This document shows, piece by piece, positions 10,873-18,523 of a stretch of DNA of 37,187 nt. Source of the stretch: an uncultured Acidobacteriia bacterium (GTDB lineage Bacteria; Acidobacteriota; Terriglobia; Bryobacterales; Bryobacteraceae). The stretch spans positions 1-37,187 of the forward strand of contig CAIRXZ010000035.1 in the NCBI GenBank assembly GCA_903882645.1, written 5' to 3'. Position 1 is the first letter of the stretch; every line of letters starts with the position of its first letter. The position numbers were made by a program, and so were the translations under genes. The notes under the pieces are model-generated. The model searched no databases, was not told the DNA's origin, and worked only from the letters and a program-made list of their open reading frames with translations.

Positions 10873-11885
10873 TCGACCTCAGCAAGACGATTGATCTTTC
10901 CACGACCTATCTGGGTCTGAAGCTGAAGAACCCCTTGGTTGCTTCGTCCTCGCCGATCTGCGAGGACGTGGGCAACGTCCGGCGGCTGGAGGACTCCGGC
11001 GCCGCCGCCGTGGTGCTGCAATCGCTGTTCGAGGAGCAGATCGAGCTCGAGAACGAAGAGCTGGACCGCTTCATCACGGAAGGTTCCGAGCTCTCCGCCG
11101 AATCCGTGACGCACTTTCCCGAGCTGACCCGCCGCGTGGCCGGGCCGGAAGCCTACCTCAAGCACATCGAACGCTGCAAGCAGGCGGTCGGGATTCCGGT
11201 CGTCGCCAGCCTAAACGGTTCCACCAAGGGCGGCTGGGTCGGCTACGCCAAGCAGATGGAACAGGCCGGCGCGGACGCGCTCGAGCTGAACATCTACTAC
11301 ATCCCCACGGACCCCGCCGTGTCCGGCGAGCAGGTCGAGCAACGCTACGTCGACCTGGTGCGGGCGGTCAAAGAGACCGTCGGCATCCCCGTCGCCGTGA
11401 AGCTTGGGCCTTATTTCAGCTCCCTCGGGAATATGGCCGGGAAGCTCGATGCGGCCGGCGCCGACGCGCTGGTGCTTTTTAACCGCTTCTACCAACCCGA
11501 TTTCGATCTGGAAGCCCTCGAGGTGGTGCCCAACCTGATCCTGAGCAACTCGCACGAGCTGTTGCTGCGGTTGCACTGGATCGCGGTGCTCTACGGGAAC
11601 GTGAAAGCCGATTTGGCCCTCACCGGCGGCGTCCACAACGCCGCGGACGTCGTCAAGGCCATGATGGCCGGTTCCAAGGTCGCCATGATGACCTCGGCGC
11701 TCCTCAAGCGCGGCATCAGCTACCTCGACACCATCGCCACCGAGCTGCTGGTCTGGATGGGCGAGCACGAATACGAATCGATCCGGCAGATGCAGGGCAG
11801 CATGAGCCGCCGGTCCGTCCCGCAGCCCGCCGCCTTCGAGCGCGCCAACTACATGAAGGTCCTCAGCTCCTACTCGATGAGGTAG
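10869..11885 (+). CDS. Dihydroorotate dehydrogenase-like FMN protein
   Basis: A 338-residue TIM-barrel flavoprotein of the DHODH-like family, with TTYLGLKLKNPLVASSSP at the start, GNVRRLEDSGAAAVVLQSLFEEQ, LELNIYY, VAVKLGPYFSS and a C-terminal phosphate-binding area (ALTGGVHNAADVVKAMMAGS). Proteins of this subtype often lie directly behind single-chain PFOR genes; the substrate is not established and pyrimidine synthesis should not be assumed. ATG overlaps the PFOR stop (ATGA) and GGAGGAGA precedes it inside the PFOR gene. The functional link to PFOR, for example as an electron-transfer partner, is inference from the coupling. Confidence 0.85.
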
Positions 11886-11887
11886 GA

Positions 11888-11922
11888 AGCTGTCAGCGGT
11901 CAGCTTTCAGCGTTCAGCTACA
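11888..11922. repeat. Heptamer tandem repeat (GCTNTCA type)
   Basis: Consecutive 7-base units GCTGTCA, GCGGTCA, GCTTTCA, GCGTTCA and GCTACAA directly follow the stop of the flavoprotein gene. It is the reverse-strand counterpart of the array at 6446-6484. Confidence 0.75.
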
Positions 11923-11926
11923 ACCA

Positions 11927-11952
11927 GTGGGGCAGGCCTCCCGGCCTGCCCT
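11927..11952. repeat. GTGGGG hairpin repeat, possible terminator of the PFOR operon
   Basis: GTGGGGCAGGCC-TCCC-GGCCTGCC is an 8-bp perfect G+C-rich stem preceded by the GTGGGG signature of the family at 7035 and 33202. It has no T-run, so terminator function is uncertain. Confidence 0.6.
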
Positions 11953-11997
11953 CGTCACCTTCAAGAGCAGACAACCTCTGCGGAGCGAAGATCCTGA

Positions 11998-12180
11998 TGC
12001 CAATTTCTCTCGAAGTACCTTCATTGGTCCGTGAACGATGCGTTTCCTATCTGGGATAGCCAAGCCCGAAGGGCGCTGAACAACGACGCTGAAGTAAGTT
12101 GGGAATCCTATAGGGACTGGCTGATCTGCGTCCGGAAGGAAGCGGCAACGCACAAGGCCTGCTGTCTGGAACACGTCCGG
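11998..12180 (+). pseudogene. Fragment of an unidentified protein gene
   Basis: An open frame without a start codon gives SKYLHWSVNDAFPIWDSQAR and then VSWESYRDWLICVRKEAATH, ending near LEHVR at 12180. Composition and amphipathic pattern look like a real protein core (a hydrophobic/aromatic segment then a helix), but I cannot name the family. The frame begins right after TGA at 11995. Beyond 12180 it runs antisense into the antitoxin-like gene and loses protein character. I read it as the middle of a gene whose ends were lost when the neighbouring toxin-antitoxin sequence arrived. Confidence 0.4.
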
Positions 12181-12427
12181 CCAGCCCAAGCCTCCGCATG
12201 GATTCATCATGCGGAAGACCTTCACCGCCGCGCCGGGCGAGCCAGTCGCGCGCTTCGGCCGCGCCCTGCCTCTCCTCATCCGTCTCGGGCTCGTCGTCCA
12301 TGGGTGCGTTACGCAGAGCGGCGGCGACCGGATCGACGATCGTTTCGAGCAACCCGACCAAGGCCGAGACTTGGGTCTCCGGCAATCGGTCGATCAGGTG
12401 GTGGGCCTCCTGGCGGGGGTCGGTCAT
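12047..12427 (-). CDS. Antitoxin-like protein with an aberrant C-terminal tail
   Basis: Codes for 126 residues; only about the first 82 (12427 down to 12182) look native. They resemble the antitoxin at 16787: HHLIDRLPETQVSALVGLLETIV against HQLLDQLGPGQLAAVVHLLETMV, then EARDWLARR with PHDESMRRLGL against EADEWLKHN with PHEEVLAEFGL. The start is ATG at 12427, with GGAGG six bases upstream and TATAAT at 12474-12469, so it may be expressed. The tail (AGRVPDSRPCALPL onward) reads antisense through the fragment at 11998-12180, and the expected toxin gene downstream is absent. I infer an orphaned antitoxin truncated at its 3' end. Confidence 0.5.
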   Translation of the reverse strand: MTDPRQEAHHLIDRLPETQVSALVGLLETIVDPVAAALRNAPMDDEPETDEERQGAAEARDWLARRGGEGLPHDESMRRLGLAGRVPDSRPCALPLPSGRRSASPYRIPNLLQRRCSAPFGLGYPR

Positions 12428-12573
12428 CGTTTGCCTCCGGAATCGGCGTTGAGAGAAGCGCGATTTTAATTATAGTTTATCGTCCGATGCGCCCGCGTTG
12501 ATGCCGATTCGTCCGCGCGACTACAAGAACCGCTCCCTGACGGTCGCGGCTCTGACTCGTGCACTGTCACCCC

Positions 12574-13923
12574 CTACGGCCGGTTCGAATACTTCCGATA
12601 CAACTCCGTCTGCCGGTTCGTGAGTTCGACTTCCCTGCCCTTGATGTAGATGTGCTTGTATTCGGTCTGGATCTCCAGCGGGTCCCCGTTGGTGACGGTC
12701 AGGTCGGCCCACTTGCCTTTCTCGATGGACCCGATTTGGTCCGCCACGCCCCAGATCTGCGCCGGGTTGATGGTGAGGGCCTTCAGCGCTTCGTCGTAGG
12801 GCAGCCCGAAGGCCACGGCCGCCGCCGCTTCGTAGGGCAGGTTGCGTACGAACTCGTTGCCGAAGGTCCCGAAAGCGAACTTCACGCCCACTTTATAGGC
12901 TTCCGCTGCCAGCGTGTGCGGCGCGTCGTAGGCGTCGTCTTCGTTTTCCGGCAGCGCCAGCACGCGCCCCAGAACGATCGGGATGTCCTTGGCCTTCAGT
13001 TCCGGCGCAGCCTTGGCCACGTCGCGCGGCTGAAGGATCACGATCTTGACGCGCTGCTTGTCGGCGAATTGCACGGCGTCGTGAATCGCGCTGGCGCGGC
13101 TCGCGGAGATCGCCACCGGAACTTTGCCGTCGAGCACGGGAATCATGGCCTCGAATTTCAGGTTCCGCCGGAACCCGGGAAGGTCGGCTGCCTTGGCTTT
13201 CTGGTAATTGCGGGCGTCGTCGAAGAACTGGTTGACCTTGGCGATCTGTTCGTCATAGGTCCGCTTGGCCGCCGTTACGCCCGTGGCCGCGGCGCTTCCC
13301 GCGACCTCGGTTGGCGTCGTCTCGATGGCAGCGGCGCCCCCGCGGCCCGCGCGCGGCATGGCGGGAAAGATCAGATGAACCGCCGCGCCGGGCTTGATCG
13401 CCATGTCGTCCCAGGTCCAGCCATCGGTATGAATCAACGCGGCCTGTCCCGAAATGAACTGGCGTTCCGTGCCGCCGAAACGCCCGCCGCCACCGCCGCC
13501 GCCCGTGCTGCCGGAGGATGGAAACGTCATCACGCTGGTGATGCCGTTCACCCGCACCACCGGGAAGTGCTCGCTGGCCGGGTTCACCGCGGAGAGCGCT
13601 CGAAGCTGCGGCATGAACTCGCCCAGCTCGCCGGTATCCTCCGTCTCGCGCACCAATTCGATCTCCTGAAGGCCGAGTTCCGTCGCCGAATCGATCATGC
13701 CCGGATACACGCGCAGCCCCTTGGCGTCCACCACTCGGATGCCCTTCGGCGCCACGATCTTCGGCGCGATATCGGCGATCTTCCCATCCTGCACCAGCAC
13801 CGACACGCCCTTCATGACCGGTCCCGTGACCGGATACACGTCCGCGTCGCGGATCAGAAACGTATCGTTCGAAGCCGCGCCGGCCGCCAGGGCGCAGCCC
13901 ATCAGTAATCCGAGGAGTTTCAT
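12574..13923 (-). CDS. Exported amidohydrolase-like protein lacking the HxH motif (third in operon)
   Basis: A 449-residue protein starting MKLLGLLMGCALAAGAAS, a signal peptide. It keeps the amidohydrolase composite architecture: an N-terminal beta-sandwich strand set (LIRDADVYPVTGPV, VLVQDGKIADIAPKI), the barrel, and the C-terminal return (LTINPAQIWGVADQIGSIEKGKWADLTV). At the position where active members read PGLIDxHxH, this one reads PGMIDSATELG. The late aspartate region also differs (FGTFGNEFVRNL). It is therefore probably not a metal hydrolase. ATG at 13923 overlaps the upstream gene's stop by four bases. It is the last of three coupled paralogues. A binding or scaffolding role beside the intact middle enzyme is inference. 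Confidence 0.8.
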   Translation of the reverse strand: MKLLGLLMGCALAAGAASNDTFLIRDADVYPVTGPVMKGVSVLVQDGKIADIAPKIVAPKGIRVVDAKGLRVYPGMIDSATELGLQEIELVRETEDTGELGEFMPQLRALSAVNPASEHFPVVRVNGITSVMTFPSSGSTGGGGGGGRFGGTERQFISGQAALIHTDGWTWDDMAIKPGAAVHLIFPAMPRAGRGGAAAIETTPTEVAGSAAATGVTAAKRTYDEQIAKVNQFFDDARNYQKAKAADLPGFRRNLKFEAMIPVLDGKVPVAISASRASAIHDAVQFADKQRVKIVILQPRDVAKAAPELKAKDIPIVLGRVLALPENEDDAYDAPHTLAAEAYKVGVKFAFGTFGNEFVRNLPYEAAAAVAFGLPYDEALKALTINPAQIWGVADQIGSIEKGKWADLTVTNGDPLEIQTEYKHIYIKGREVELTNRQTELYRKYSNRP

Positions 13924-15269
13924 GCCGATGGTCTCCTTGCCGGCTGCTGCCGGTTCTGCTGCTGGTTCTGCTTCTCCTTTTCGATCAGGCGCTGCCTCTC
14001 CGTCTGCTTGGCGGCGGCTTCGCTCAGCGCCTTCTCGCGGTCGAAGTACACCGTTCCGTCGATCAGCACCTTGACCGTCTTGGCCGAAGCGGAAAGCGGG
14101 TACTTGTCGTAGATCGCGAGGTCGGCGTCCTTGCCGGCCTCGATGGAGCCGACGCGCCGGTCGATGCGCAGTTGTTTCGCCGGGTTGATCGTCACCATCG
14201 CCAGGGCTTCGCTTTCGCTCAGCCCGCCGTACTTCATGACTTTGGCGGCTTCGATGTTCAGGTGGCGCATCAACTCCGCGTCGTCGCTGTTGAGGCTCAC
14301 CAGCACGCCCGCTTTTTGAAGGATGGCGGCGTTGTACGGGATGGCGTCCATGGCCTCCACTTTGTAAGCCCACCAATCGCTGAACGTGGTGACGCCGGCG
14401 CCGCGGGCGGCGATCTCCTTGGCGATCTTATACCCCTCCAGCCCGTGTACGAACACGCTGATCTTGAAGCCGAAGTCCTCGGAGACGTGGAGCATCATGA
14501 GCAGTTCGTCGGCGCGGTAGCCGTGGCAATGCACCATGCGCGTTCCTTCCAGGATTTCGACCAGCGGATCGAGCCTCAAATCCCTGCGCGGAGGGATGGG
14601 ACTCTCGCCGCGCGCCACCTTGGCCCGGTACTCGCTCCACTCCGCCTGGTAGGCCTTGGCCTCGGTGAACGATTCGCGGATCACGTCCTCCACTCCCATG
14701 CGCGTGGCCGGGTAACGGGCCGCCGGCGCCGCCCCCGTGGCGGTTCGACCCGTCGGGTTGCCGGAGCGCTTGGGATTCTCGCCGAGAGCGAATTTCAGGC
14801 CCGGCGCCGCGCCTTCGAAGATCAGTCCCTGCGCGTCCTTGCCCCAGCGCATCTTCAGCGTGATGGTCTGCCCGCCGACGGAGTTGGCCGACCCGTGCAG
14901 GATGTGGGCCGTGGTCACGCCGCCCGCGAGCGCGCGGTATATGGCGATGTCCTCGGGGTCGATCACGTCCTTGATGTTCGTGATGGATGAATCCGAGATG
15001 CTGCCCTCGTTCACGCCGCCATCGACCGCAATGTGCGAGTGGCAGTCGATCAGTCCCGGAATGACGTACTGCCCGGTGGCGTCGATGATGGCGGCGTCCC
15101 CAGGAATCAGCACCTTCTCACCCACTTCGGCGATCTTGCCGTCCCGGATCAGGATGTCGCCCTTGATGGTCCCCTTGGTCACAGTCAGAATCGTCGCGTT
15201 GCGTATCGCGACGGTCTGGGCGCTCAAGGGCGCGAGCGCGATCATCGCCGCGAAGACTATCTTCTTCAT
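13920..15269 (-). CDS. Exported metal-dependent amidohydrolase (imidazolonepropionase-like; middle of operon)
   Basis: A 449-residue amidohydrolase with a signal peptide (MKKIVFAAMIALAPLSAQ). It keeps the metal signature PGLIDCHSH with H77 and H79, a lysine in GLKFALGENPK, later histidines in MVHCHGYRADE and VFVHGLEGYK, and an aspartate in SLNSDDAELMRHL. The C-terminal motif is ITINPAKQLRIDRRVGSIEAGKDADLAIYD-like. Family members hydrolyse cyclic amides, dipeptides or related bonds; the substrate is unknown, and the location should be periplasmic. The C-terminus is a Gln/Arg-rich low-complexity tail. It overlaps both neighbours by ATGA junctions. It is the only member of the trio with a full set of likely ligands. 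Confidence 0.88.
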   Translation of the reverse strand: MKKIVFAAMIALAPLSAQTVAIRNATILTVTKGTIKGDILIRDGKIAEVGEKVLIPGDAAIIDATGQYVIPGLIDCHSHIAVDGGVNEGSISDSSITNIKDVIDPEDIAIYRALAGGVTTAHILHGSANSVGGQTITLKMRWGKDAQGLIFEGAAPGLKFALGENPKRSGNPTGRTATGAAPAARYPATRMGVEDVIRESFTEAKAYQAEWSEYRAKVARGESPIPPRRDLRLDPLVEILEGTRMVHCHGYRADELLMMLHVSEDFGFKISVFVHGLEGYKIAKEIAARGAGVTTFSDWWAYKVEAMDAIPYNAAILQKAGVLVSLNSDDAELMRHLNIEAAKVMKYGGLSESEALAMVTINPAKQLRIDRRVGSIEAGKDADLAIYDKYPLSASAKTVKVLIDGTVYFDREKALSEAAAKQTERQRLIEKEKQNQQQNRQQPARRPSA

Positions 15270-16669
15270 CGGACACCTCCAGGAGTCTCCGCAGTCTGCC
15301 CCCGTCCCCCGCCCGCCGGGGGAGTCTCGGGCGGCGGGATGTACTTGACGCCGTCGACAAAGACCATTTCCACCTTCGTGCGGTCGTCGAACAGGTCGCC
15401 GCGGGTCACCACCAGATTTCCGATTTTGCCTTTCTCAATGCTGCCGAGCCGGTCCGCCACGCCGTAGATTTCGGCGGGCGAGAGCGTCAGGGCGCGGATC
15501 GCATCGTCCCGGGAAAGCCCGGCGTCGATGGCCTTCTTGACCGCGCGCTGCAAGTCGCGCGCCTGATCGAGGCCGTCGGAGTAGAGCGCAAATGGCACGC
15601 CGGCCTTCCGCAGCAGCGCTGGCGCGGATGCGGCCTGGTCGCGCGTCTGGAGCGTCCGCAGGCTCTCGACCAGCTCGGGATCGGGGTCGCGCGGCGGCTC
15701 CGGCCAATGCATGCTGACCAGCACCGGCGCGCCTGCCTTCTTCAGCAAATCCACGGCCTCGGGGCGGTAACCCTCGCGCACGCCATAGAGGATCGCGGGC
15801 TGCTTCAACTCGGCCGCGAAGCGCAGCATCCGGTCGATCTCCACCAGGCGGCCGGCGGGAAGCAGAATCCGCTTGGATTCCAAGACGCCTTCGAGCGCCC
15901 GATCGTATTCCGGCCGCGCCATGCCGCGCGGAGAGCGGGCATAGGCTTCCTTGACCAGGGCGTAGTGCTGGGCGTCGAGATAGACTTGGCGGACATAGGC
16001 GATTTCGCCCATGAGCGAGCCGGGAAAACCGCCGCCACCCCCGCCCCCGCCTCCACGTCCGCCGGCGGTCAGCGAAATGTACTGACCCGCTCCCTGGGCC
16101 ACCACCATCGCGCCGGGCCGTTCGGCCGAGAGCAGGTCGATGATGGCGCCTTGGCCGGCGAAGATCCCGCGCGTCGGGAACACGACGGCCGAAGTGAAGC
16201 CGGCCGCGCGCGCGGTGGCGATGCGCGGGTCGGTGGGCGACAACTCATCGGCCGCGTTCAGCCAGCTTGTGGTTTGCGGGCGGTCCTCAGGCCCGCGCGA
16301 GGGGGTAGTGGCGGCGGCCGGAGCGGCGGGAGCCGGCGCCGGAGTTGCCGGCGTAGCGCCCCGGCCGGCAGTGGCGCCACGCCCGCCGGCGGCAGCCGCG
16401 GCCGCGCCGGGGATGCCCCACGTGCTCAGGGCGTCGATCAGGCCGGGGTATACCGTCATGCCCTCGCCTTCGACCACCGCCGCATCGGGCGGCGCTTGCA
16501 CGTTCTCCCCCACATCGACGATCAATCCATCGCGGATGACTACCGTGCCCTTGCTCAACACCGGACCGCCGACCGGCACGATCTTTGCATTGCGTATCGC
16601 CACGGCCGTATGGGTTTGGGCCGCCGCGCAGGCGCAAAACAGAAGCAGCGCAGTTGTCAATTTGTTCAT
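15266..16669 (-). CDS. Exported amidohydrolase-like protein lacking the HxH motif (first in operon)
   Basis: 467 residues with signal peptide MNKLTTALLLFCACAAAQ. The N-terminal strands (VAIRNAKIVPVGGPV, VIRDGLIVDVGENV) and the C-terminal motif (LTLSPAEIYGVADRLGSIEK) are those of amidohydrolases. The metal site is degenerate: PGLIDALSTWG replaces PGLIDxHxH, although LYSDGLDQARD keeps an aspartate. Two low-complexity inserts are present, an Ala/Pro/Gly-rich stretch near residues 95-125 and a run of nine or more glycines near 210. It is the promoter-proximal gene of the trio; TATAAT lies 14 bases upstream of the ATG, and the stop overlaps the next ATG by four bases. Probably a non-catalytic partner of the middle protein (inference). 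Confidence 0.8.
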   Translation of the reverse strand: MNKLTTALLLFCACAAAQTHTAVAIRNAKIVPVGGPVLSKGTVVIRDGLIVDVGENVQAPPDAAVVEGEGMTVYPGLIDALSTWGIPGAAAAAAGGRGATAGRGATPATPAPAPAAPAAATTPSRGPEDRPQTTSWLNAADELSPTDPRIATARAAGFTSAVVFPTRGIFAGQGAIIDLLSAERPGAMVVAQGAGQYISLTAGGRGGGGGGGGGFPGSLMGEIAYVRQVYLDAQHYALVKEAYARSPRGMARPEYDRALEGVLESKRILLPAGRLVEIDRMLRFAAELKQPAILYGVREGYRPEAVDLLKKAGAPVLVSMHWPEPPRDPDPELVESLRTLQTRDQAASAPALLRKAGVPFALYSDGLDQARDLQRAVKKAIDAGLSRDDAIRALTLSPAEIYGVADRLGSIEKGKIGNLVVTRGDLFDDRTKVEMVFVDGVKYIPPPETPPAGGGRGQTAETPGGVR

Positions 16670-16683
16670 GGCTTGAAGGGCTT

Positions 16684-16689
16684 ATTATA
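16684..16689 (-). promoter_or_regulatory. Candidate -10 box of the amidohydrolase operon
   Basis: TATAAT on the minus strand (plus-strand ATTATA) lies 14 bases before the ATG at 16669. No matching -35 box is seen. The predicted leader would be only about 8 bases and has no strong ribosome binding site. Confidence 0.4.
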
Positions 16690-16786
16690 GTTCGATGCGC
16701 GGGCGGGGATGGGCCGCTCATTCGTGGAGCGAGGACAGACAAGCGGGGACCGTTCTGTGATACGATTCTTGACGGGGAAGAACACA

Positions 16787-17071
16787 ATGGCCCCTGAGAT
16801 CCAGCACGCCCATCAGTTGCTTGACCAGCTCGGCCCTGGCCAGCTCGCCGCCGTGGTGCATCTGCTCGAAACCATGGTGTCGCCCGAGGAGGACCGGGAC
16901 ACCCTCGGCAATGCCGAGCGCAAAGCCGTCGCCGAGGCCGACGAATGGCTCAAACACAACCCGCCGATCCCGCATGAGGAAGTCCTGGCAGAGTTCGGCT
17001 TGACGGCGGCCGACTGGGACAAGATGGGCAGCGAGCCGCTACCGGAAAAAACATCCGGGCGCAATGGCTAA
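16787..17071 (+). CDS. Antitoxin-like protein of a RelE/ParE-type module
   Basis: 94 residues. A helical N-terminal half (HQLLDQLGPGQLAAVVHLLETMV) is followed by an acidic middle and a C-terminal segment (PHEEVLAEFGLTAADWDKMG) of the kind that wraps around RelE/ParE toxins. ATG at 16787 is preferred over an upstream in-frame codon because GGGGAAG precedes it by a few bases. A possible extended -10, TGATACGAT, lies at 16758-16766. The stop overlaps the toxin start by eight bases, the usual tight coupling. A related but damaged copy lies at 12182-12427. No classical DNA-binding fold is obvious, so autoregulation is uncertain. Confidence 0.65.
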   Translation: MAPEIQHAHQLLDQLGPGQLAAVVHLLETMVSPEEDRDTLGNAERKAVAEADEWLKHNPPIPHEEVLAEFGLTAADWDKMGSEPLPEKTSGRNG

Positions 17072-17315
17072 GCGCATCGTCTGGACCAAACAGGCCAAGG
17101 CCGACATCCGCAGCATCGAGCAAACCATCGCTTTGCAGATCCTCAAGACGCTGGCCCGCTATACCCAGACGAGCGAGGGGGACACAACGCAGCTCACAGA
17201 CATCGATCCGCCTCTAATCCGCCTCCGTGCCCAAAACCACCGAATTCTCTTTCGCGACAAGGGCGACTACCTGGAAATCTCCCGCGTGTTGGACCGTAAG
17301 GAAGCCTACCGCTGA
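17064..17315 (+). CDS. RelE/ParE-family toxin
   Basis: An 83-residue basic protein with the RelE/ParE pattern: WTKQAKADIRSIEQ at the N-terminus (strand then helix), a second helix (ALQILKTLARYTQ), then IRLRAQNHRILFRDKGDYLEISRVLDRKEAYR, the beta-sheet and final strand typical of this fold. RelE-type members cut mRNA on the ribosome and ParE-type members poison gyrase; the sequence alone does not decide. It starts inside the last codons of the antitoxin gene. No partner other than the gene at 16787 is likely. Confidence 0.8.
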   Translation: MAKRIVWTKQAKADIRSIEQTIALQILKTLARYTQTSEGDTTQLTDIDPPLIRLRAQNHRILFRDKGDYLEISRVLDRKEAYR

Positions 17316-17532
17316 AGGATCCCCAAGGGCGAAGGGGGGATGTCCCCATTCGGCCCCCGAAACTCCTATATCAAATAGGCTCGAGACAAACCTCCGTTGG
17401 GTTTGGCGTGCCATGACACGAGTTCTGCTGGGTTCACTCCAGGAAACCGGGACGGGAAGACCGGACGTAACCCGTTCGATTGTCTGCACCCGTTTCCGGG
17501 CTCTGGTTGCGAGCCCACCCGTCGCCAGTAAG

Positions 17533-17562
17533 ACCATATCTAATGCTGGTGTTGAATATGGT
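17533..17562. promoter_or_regulatory. Candidate operator of the vapBC-like module
   Basis: A perfect 7-base inverted repeat, ACCATAT (17533-17539) and ATATGGT (17556-17562), is separated by 16 bases just before the antitoxin gene. It adjoins a possible -10 box TATTCT (17562-17567). VapB-type antitoxins typically bind such repeats to repress their own operon. Confidence 0.4.
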
Positions 17563-17574
17563 ATTCTGGGCGTC

Positions 17575-17778
17575 GTGCAGACAACGCGCAAGATCACCGT
17601 CGAGGCGCCGGCGGAGCTTCTCGAGAAGGCGCAACGAGCCACCGGCAGCGGCATCACCCAGACCGTTCGTACCGGCCTGGAGTTGGTTGCGGCGTCGGAG
17701 GCTTACGCACGGCTGCGCCAACTCCGGGGCAAGGTTCGCTTCTCGCGCAAGCTGGCCGATCTCAAGGCCGACCGATGA
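17575..17778 (+). CDS. vapB: VapB-type antitoxin
   Basis: A 67-residue protein starting at GTG (17575), MQTTRKITVEAPAELLEKAQ, a ribbon-helix-helix-like strand and helix. A second helix (ITQTVRTGLELVAASEAY) follows, then a basic C-terminal arm (RLRQLRGKVRFSRKLADLK) of the type that binds PIN toxins. No ribosome binding site is visible, and the -10 box TATTCT ends only seven bases before GTG, so translation may be leaderless. The stop overlaps the toxin ATG by four bases. Function follows from the family and the adjacent toxin. Confidence 0.75.
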   Translation: MQTTRKITVEAPAELLEKAQRATGSGITQTVRTGLELVAASEAYARLRQLRGKVRFSRKLADLKADR

Positions 17779-18158
17779 TCGCCGTCGACACCAGCACCTG
17801 GATCGCCTTTCTGCAAGGAGATGGCGGCGAGGACGCGGACCTGCTCGATAGGGCGCTCCAGGACCGGCAGGCGCTCATGGCGCCCGTTGTGCTCACCGAA
17901 GTGTTGAGCGACCCGAAGCTTCCTCCGGAGGTTTCACAGACTCTCGCGGAACTGCCTCTTATCGAAGTCACGCCTGGCTATTGGCAACGAGCGGGCGAGT
18001 TACGAGCGAAGGTGCTGGCGAAGCGCCGCAAGGCGCGCCTGGGCGATGCTTTGATCGCACAGAGCTGCATCGATCGCGGGGTTCCTTTACTTACGCGGGA
18101 CCGGGATTTCCGAGCGTTCGCCGAGGCTGCGGGCCTCGATCTCGTCGTTACGAAATAG
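17775..18158 (+). CDS. vapC: VapC-type PIN-domain toxin
   Basis: A 127-residue PIN-domain ribonuclease. Conserved acids are visible: D5 in MIAVDTSTWIAF, a glutamate in VLTEVLSD, D91 in ARLGDALIAQ and the acid pair in LLTRDRDF near 108-110. VapC toxins cleave tRNA or rRNA with a Mg2+-bound acidic site. It is coupled to the antitoxin by an ATGA overlap. Length is typical and there is no sign of damage. Confidence 0.88.
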   Translation: MIAVDTSTWIAFLQGDGGEDADLLDRALQDRQALMAPVVLTEVLSDPKLPPEVSQTLAELPLIEVTPGYWQRAGELRAKVLAKRRKARLGDALIAQSCIDRGVPLLTRDRDFRAFAEAAGLDLVVTK

Positions 18159-18213
18159 CTATTCCAACCGCTCCCCGACCCGGCGCAGCCGGAACCAAAC
18201 AGGACTCGTCTTT

Positions 18214-18280
18214 GACGCGGAGACGCGAAGACGCGGAGAGAGCGAAGGATTCACCGCAGAGGCGCGGAGACGCCGAGAAG
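18214..18280. repeat. Repeat rich in GCGGAGACGC / CCGCAGAGGCGC units
   Basis: Successive units ACGCGGAGACGCGAAG, ACGCGGAGAG, ACCGCAGAGGCGC and GGAGACGCCGAGAAG lie downstream of the PIN toxin. The same CGCAGAGACGCCGAG core forms the terminal inverted repeats of the element at 23621-23817. Confidence 0.65.
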
Positions 18281-18523
18281 AACGGTCGATTCGGTTGAGT
18301 TTGTTATCCACACATGTGCTCTTCCCGGGGTTCGGGCAGCAGAGGGGGCAGAGGAATGCGCCAAGCCCGAGCTGCTGGCGCAGGCCGGAAGTTGGAGTTA
18401 ATTTCGGAGTGCAGCCGGGCGCCCATGAACATGGGCGGATATGCACATGGTCGATAATACTCTTGCCAGAACGACAAGAATTCAACTCCGTAGGTACTGA
18501 CGGCCGCGGCTCCGACTCGAGTG
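18281..18523. other. Intergenic stretch without recognisable genes
   Basis: No frame here has a believable start and product. A small hairpin GCCCAT-GAAC-ATGGGC (about 18421-18436) is the only structure I see. It separates the toxin module from the convergent acyltransferase gene. Confidence 0.35.

Noticed and set aside
18159-18485. Minus-strand frame containing GKSIIDHVHI, reminiscent of IS200-type transposases
   Set aside because: Only a few residues match, the order of motifs is wrong, and the rest of the frame reads through direct repeats.
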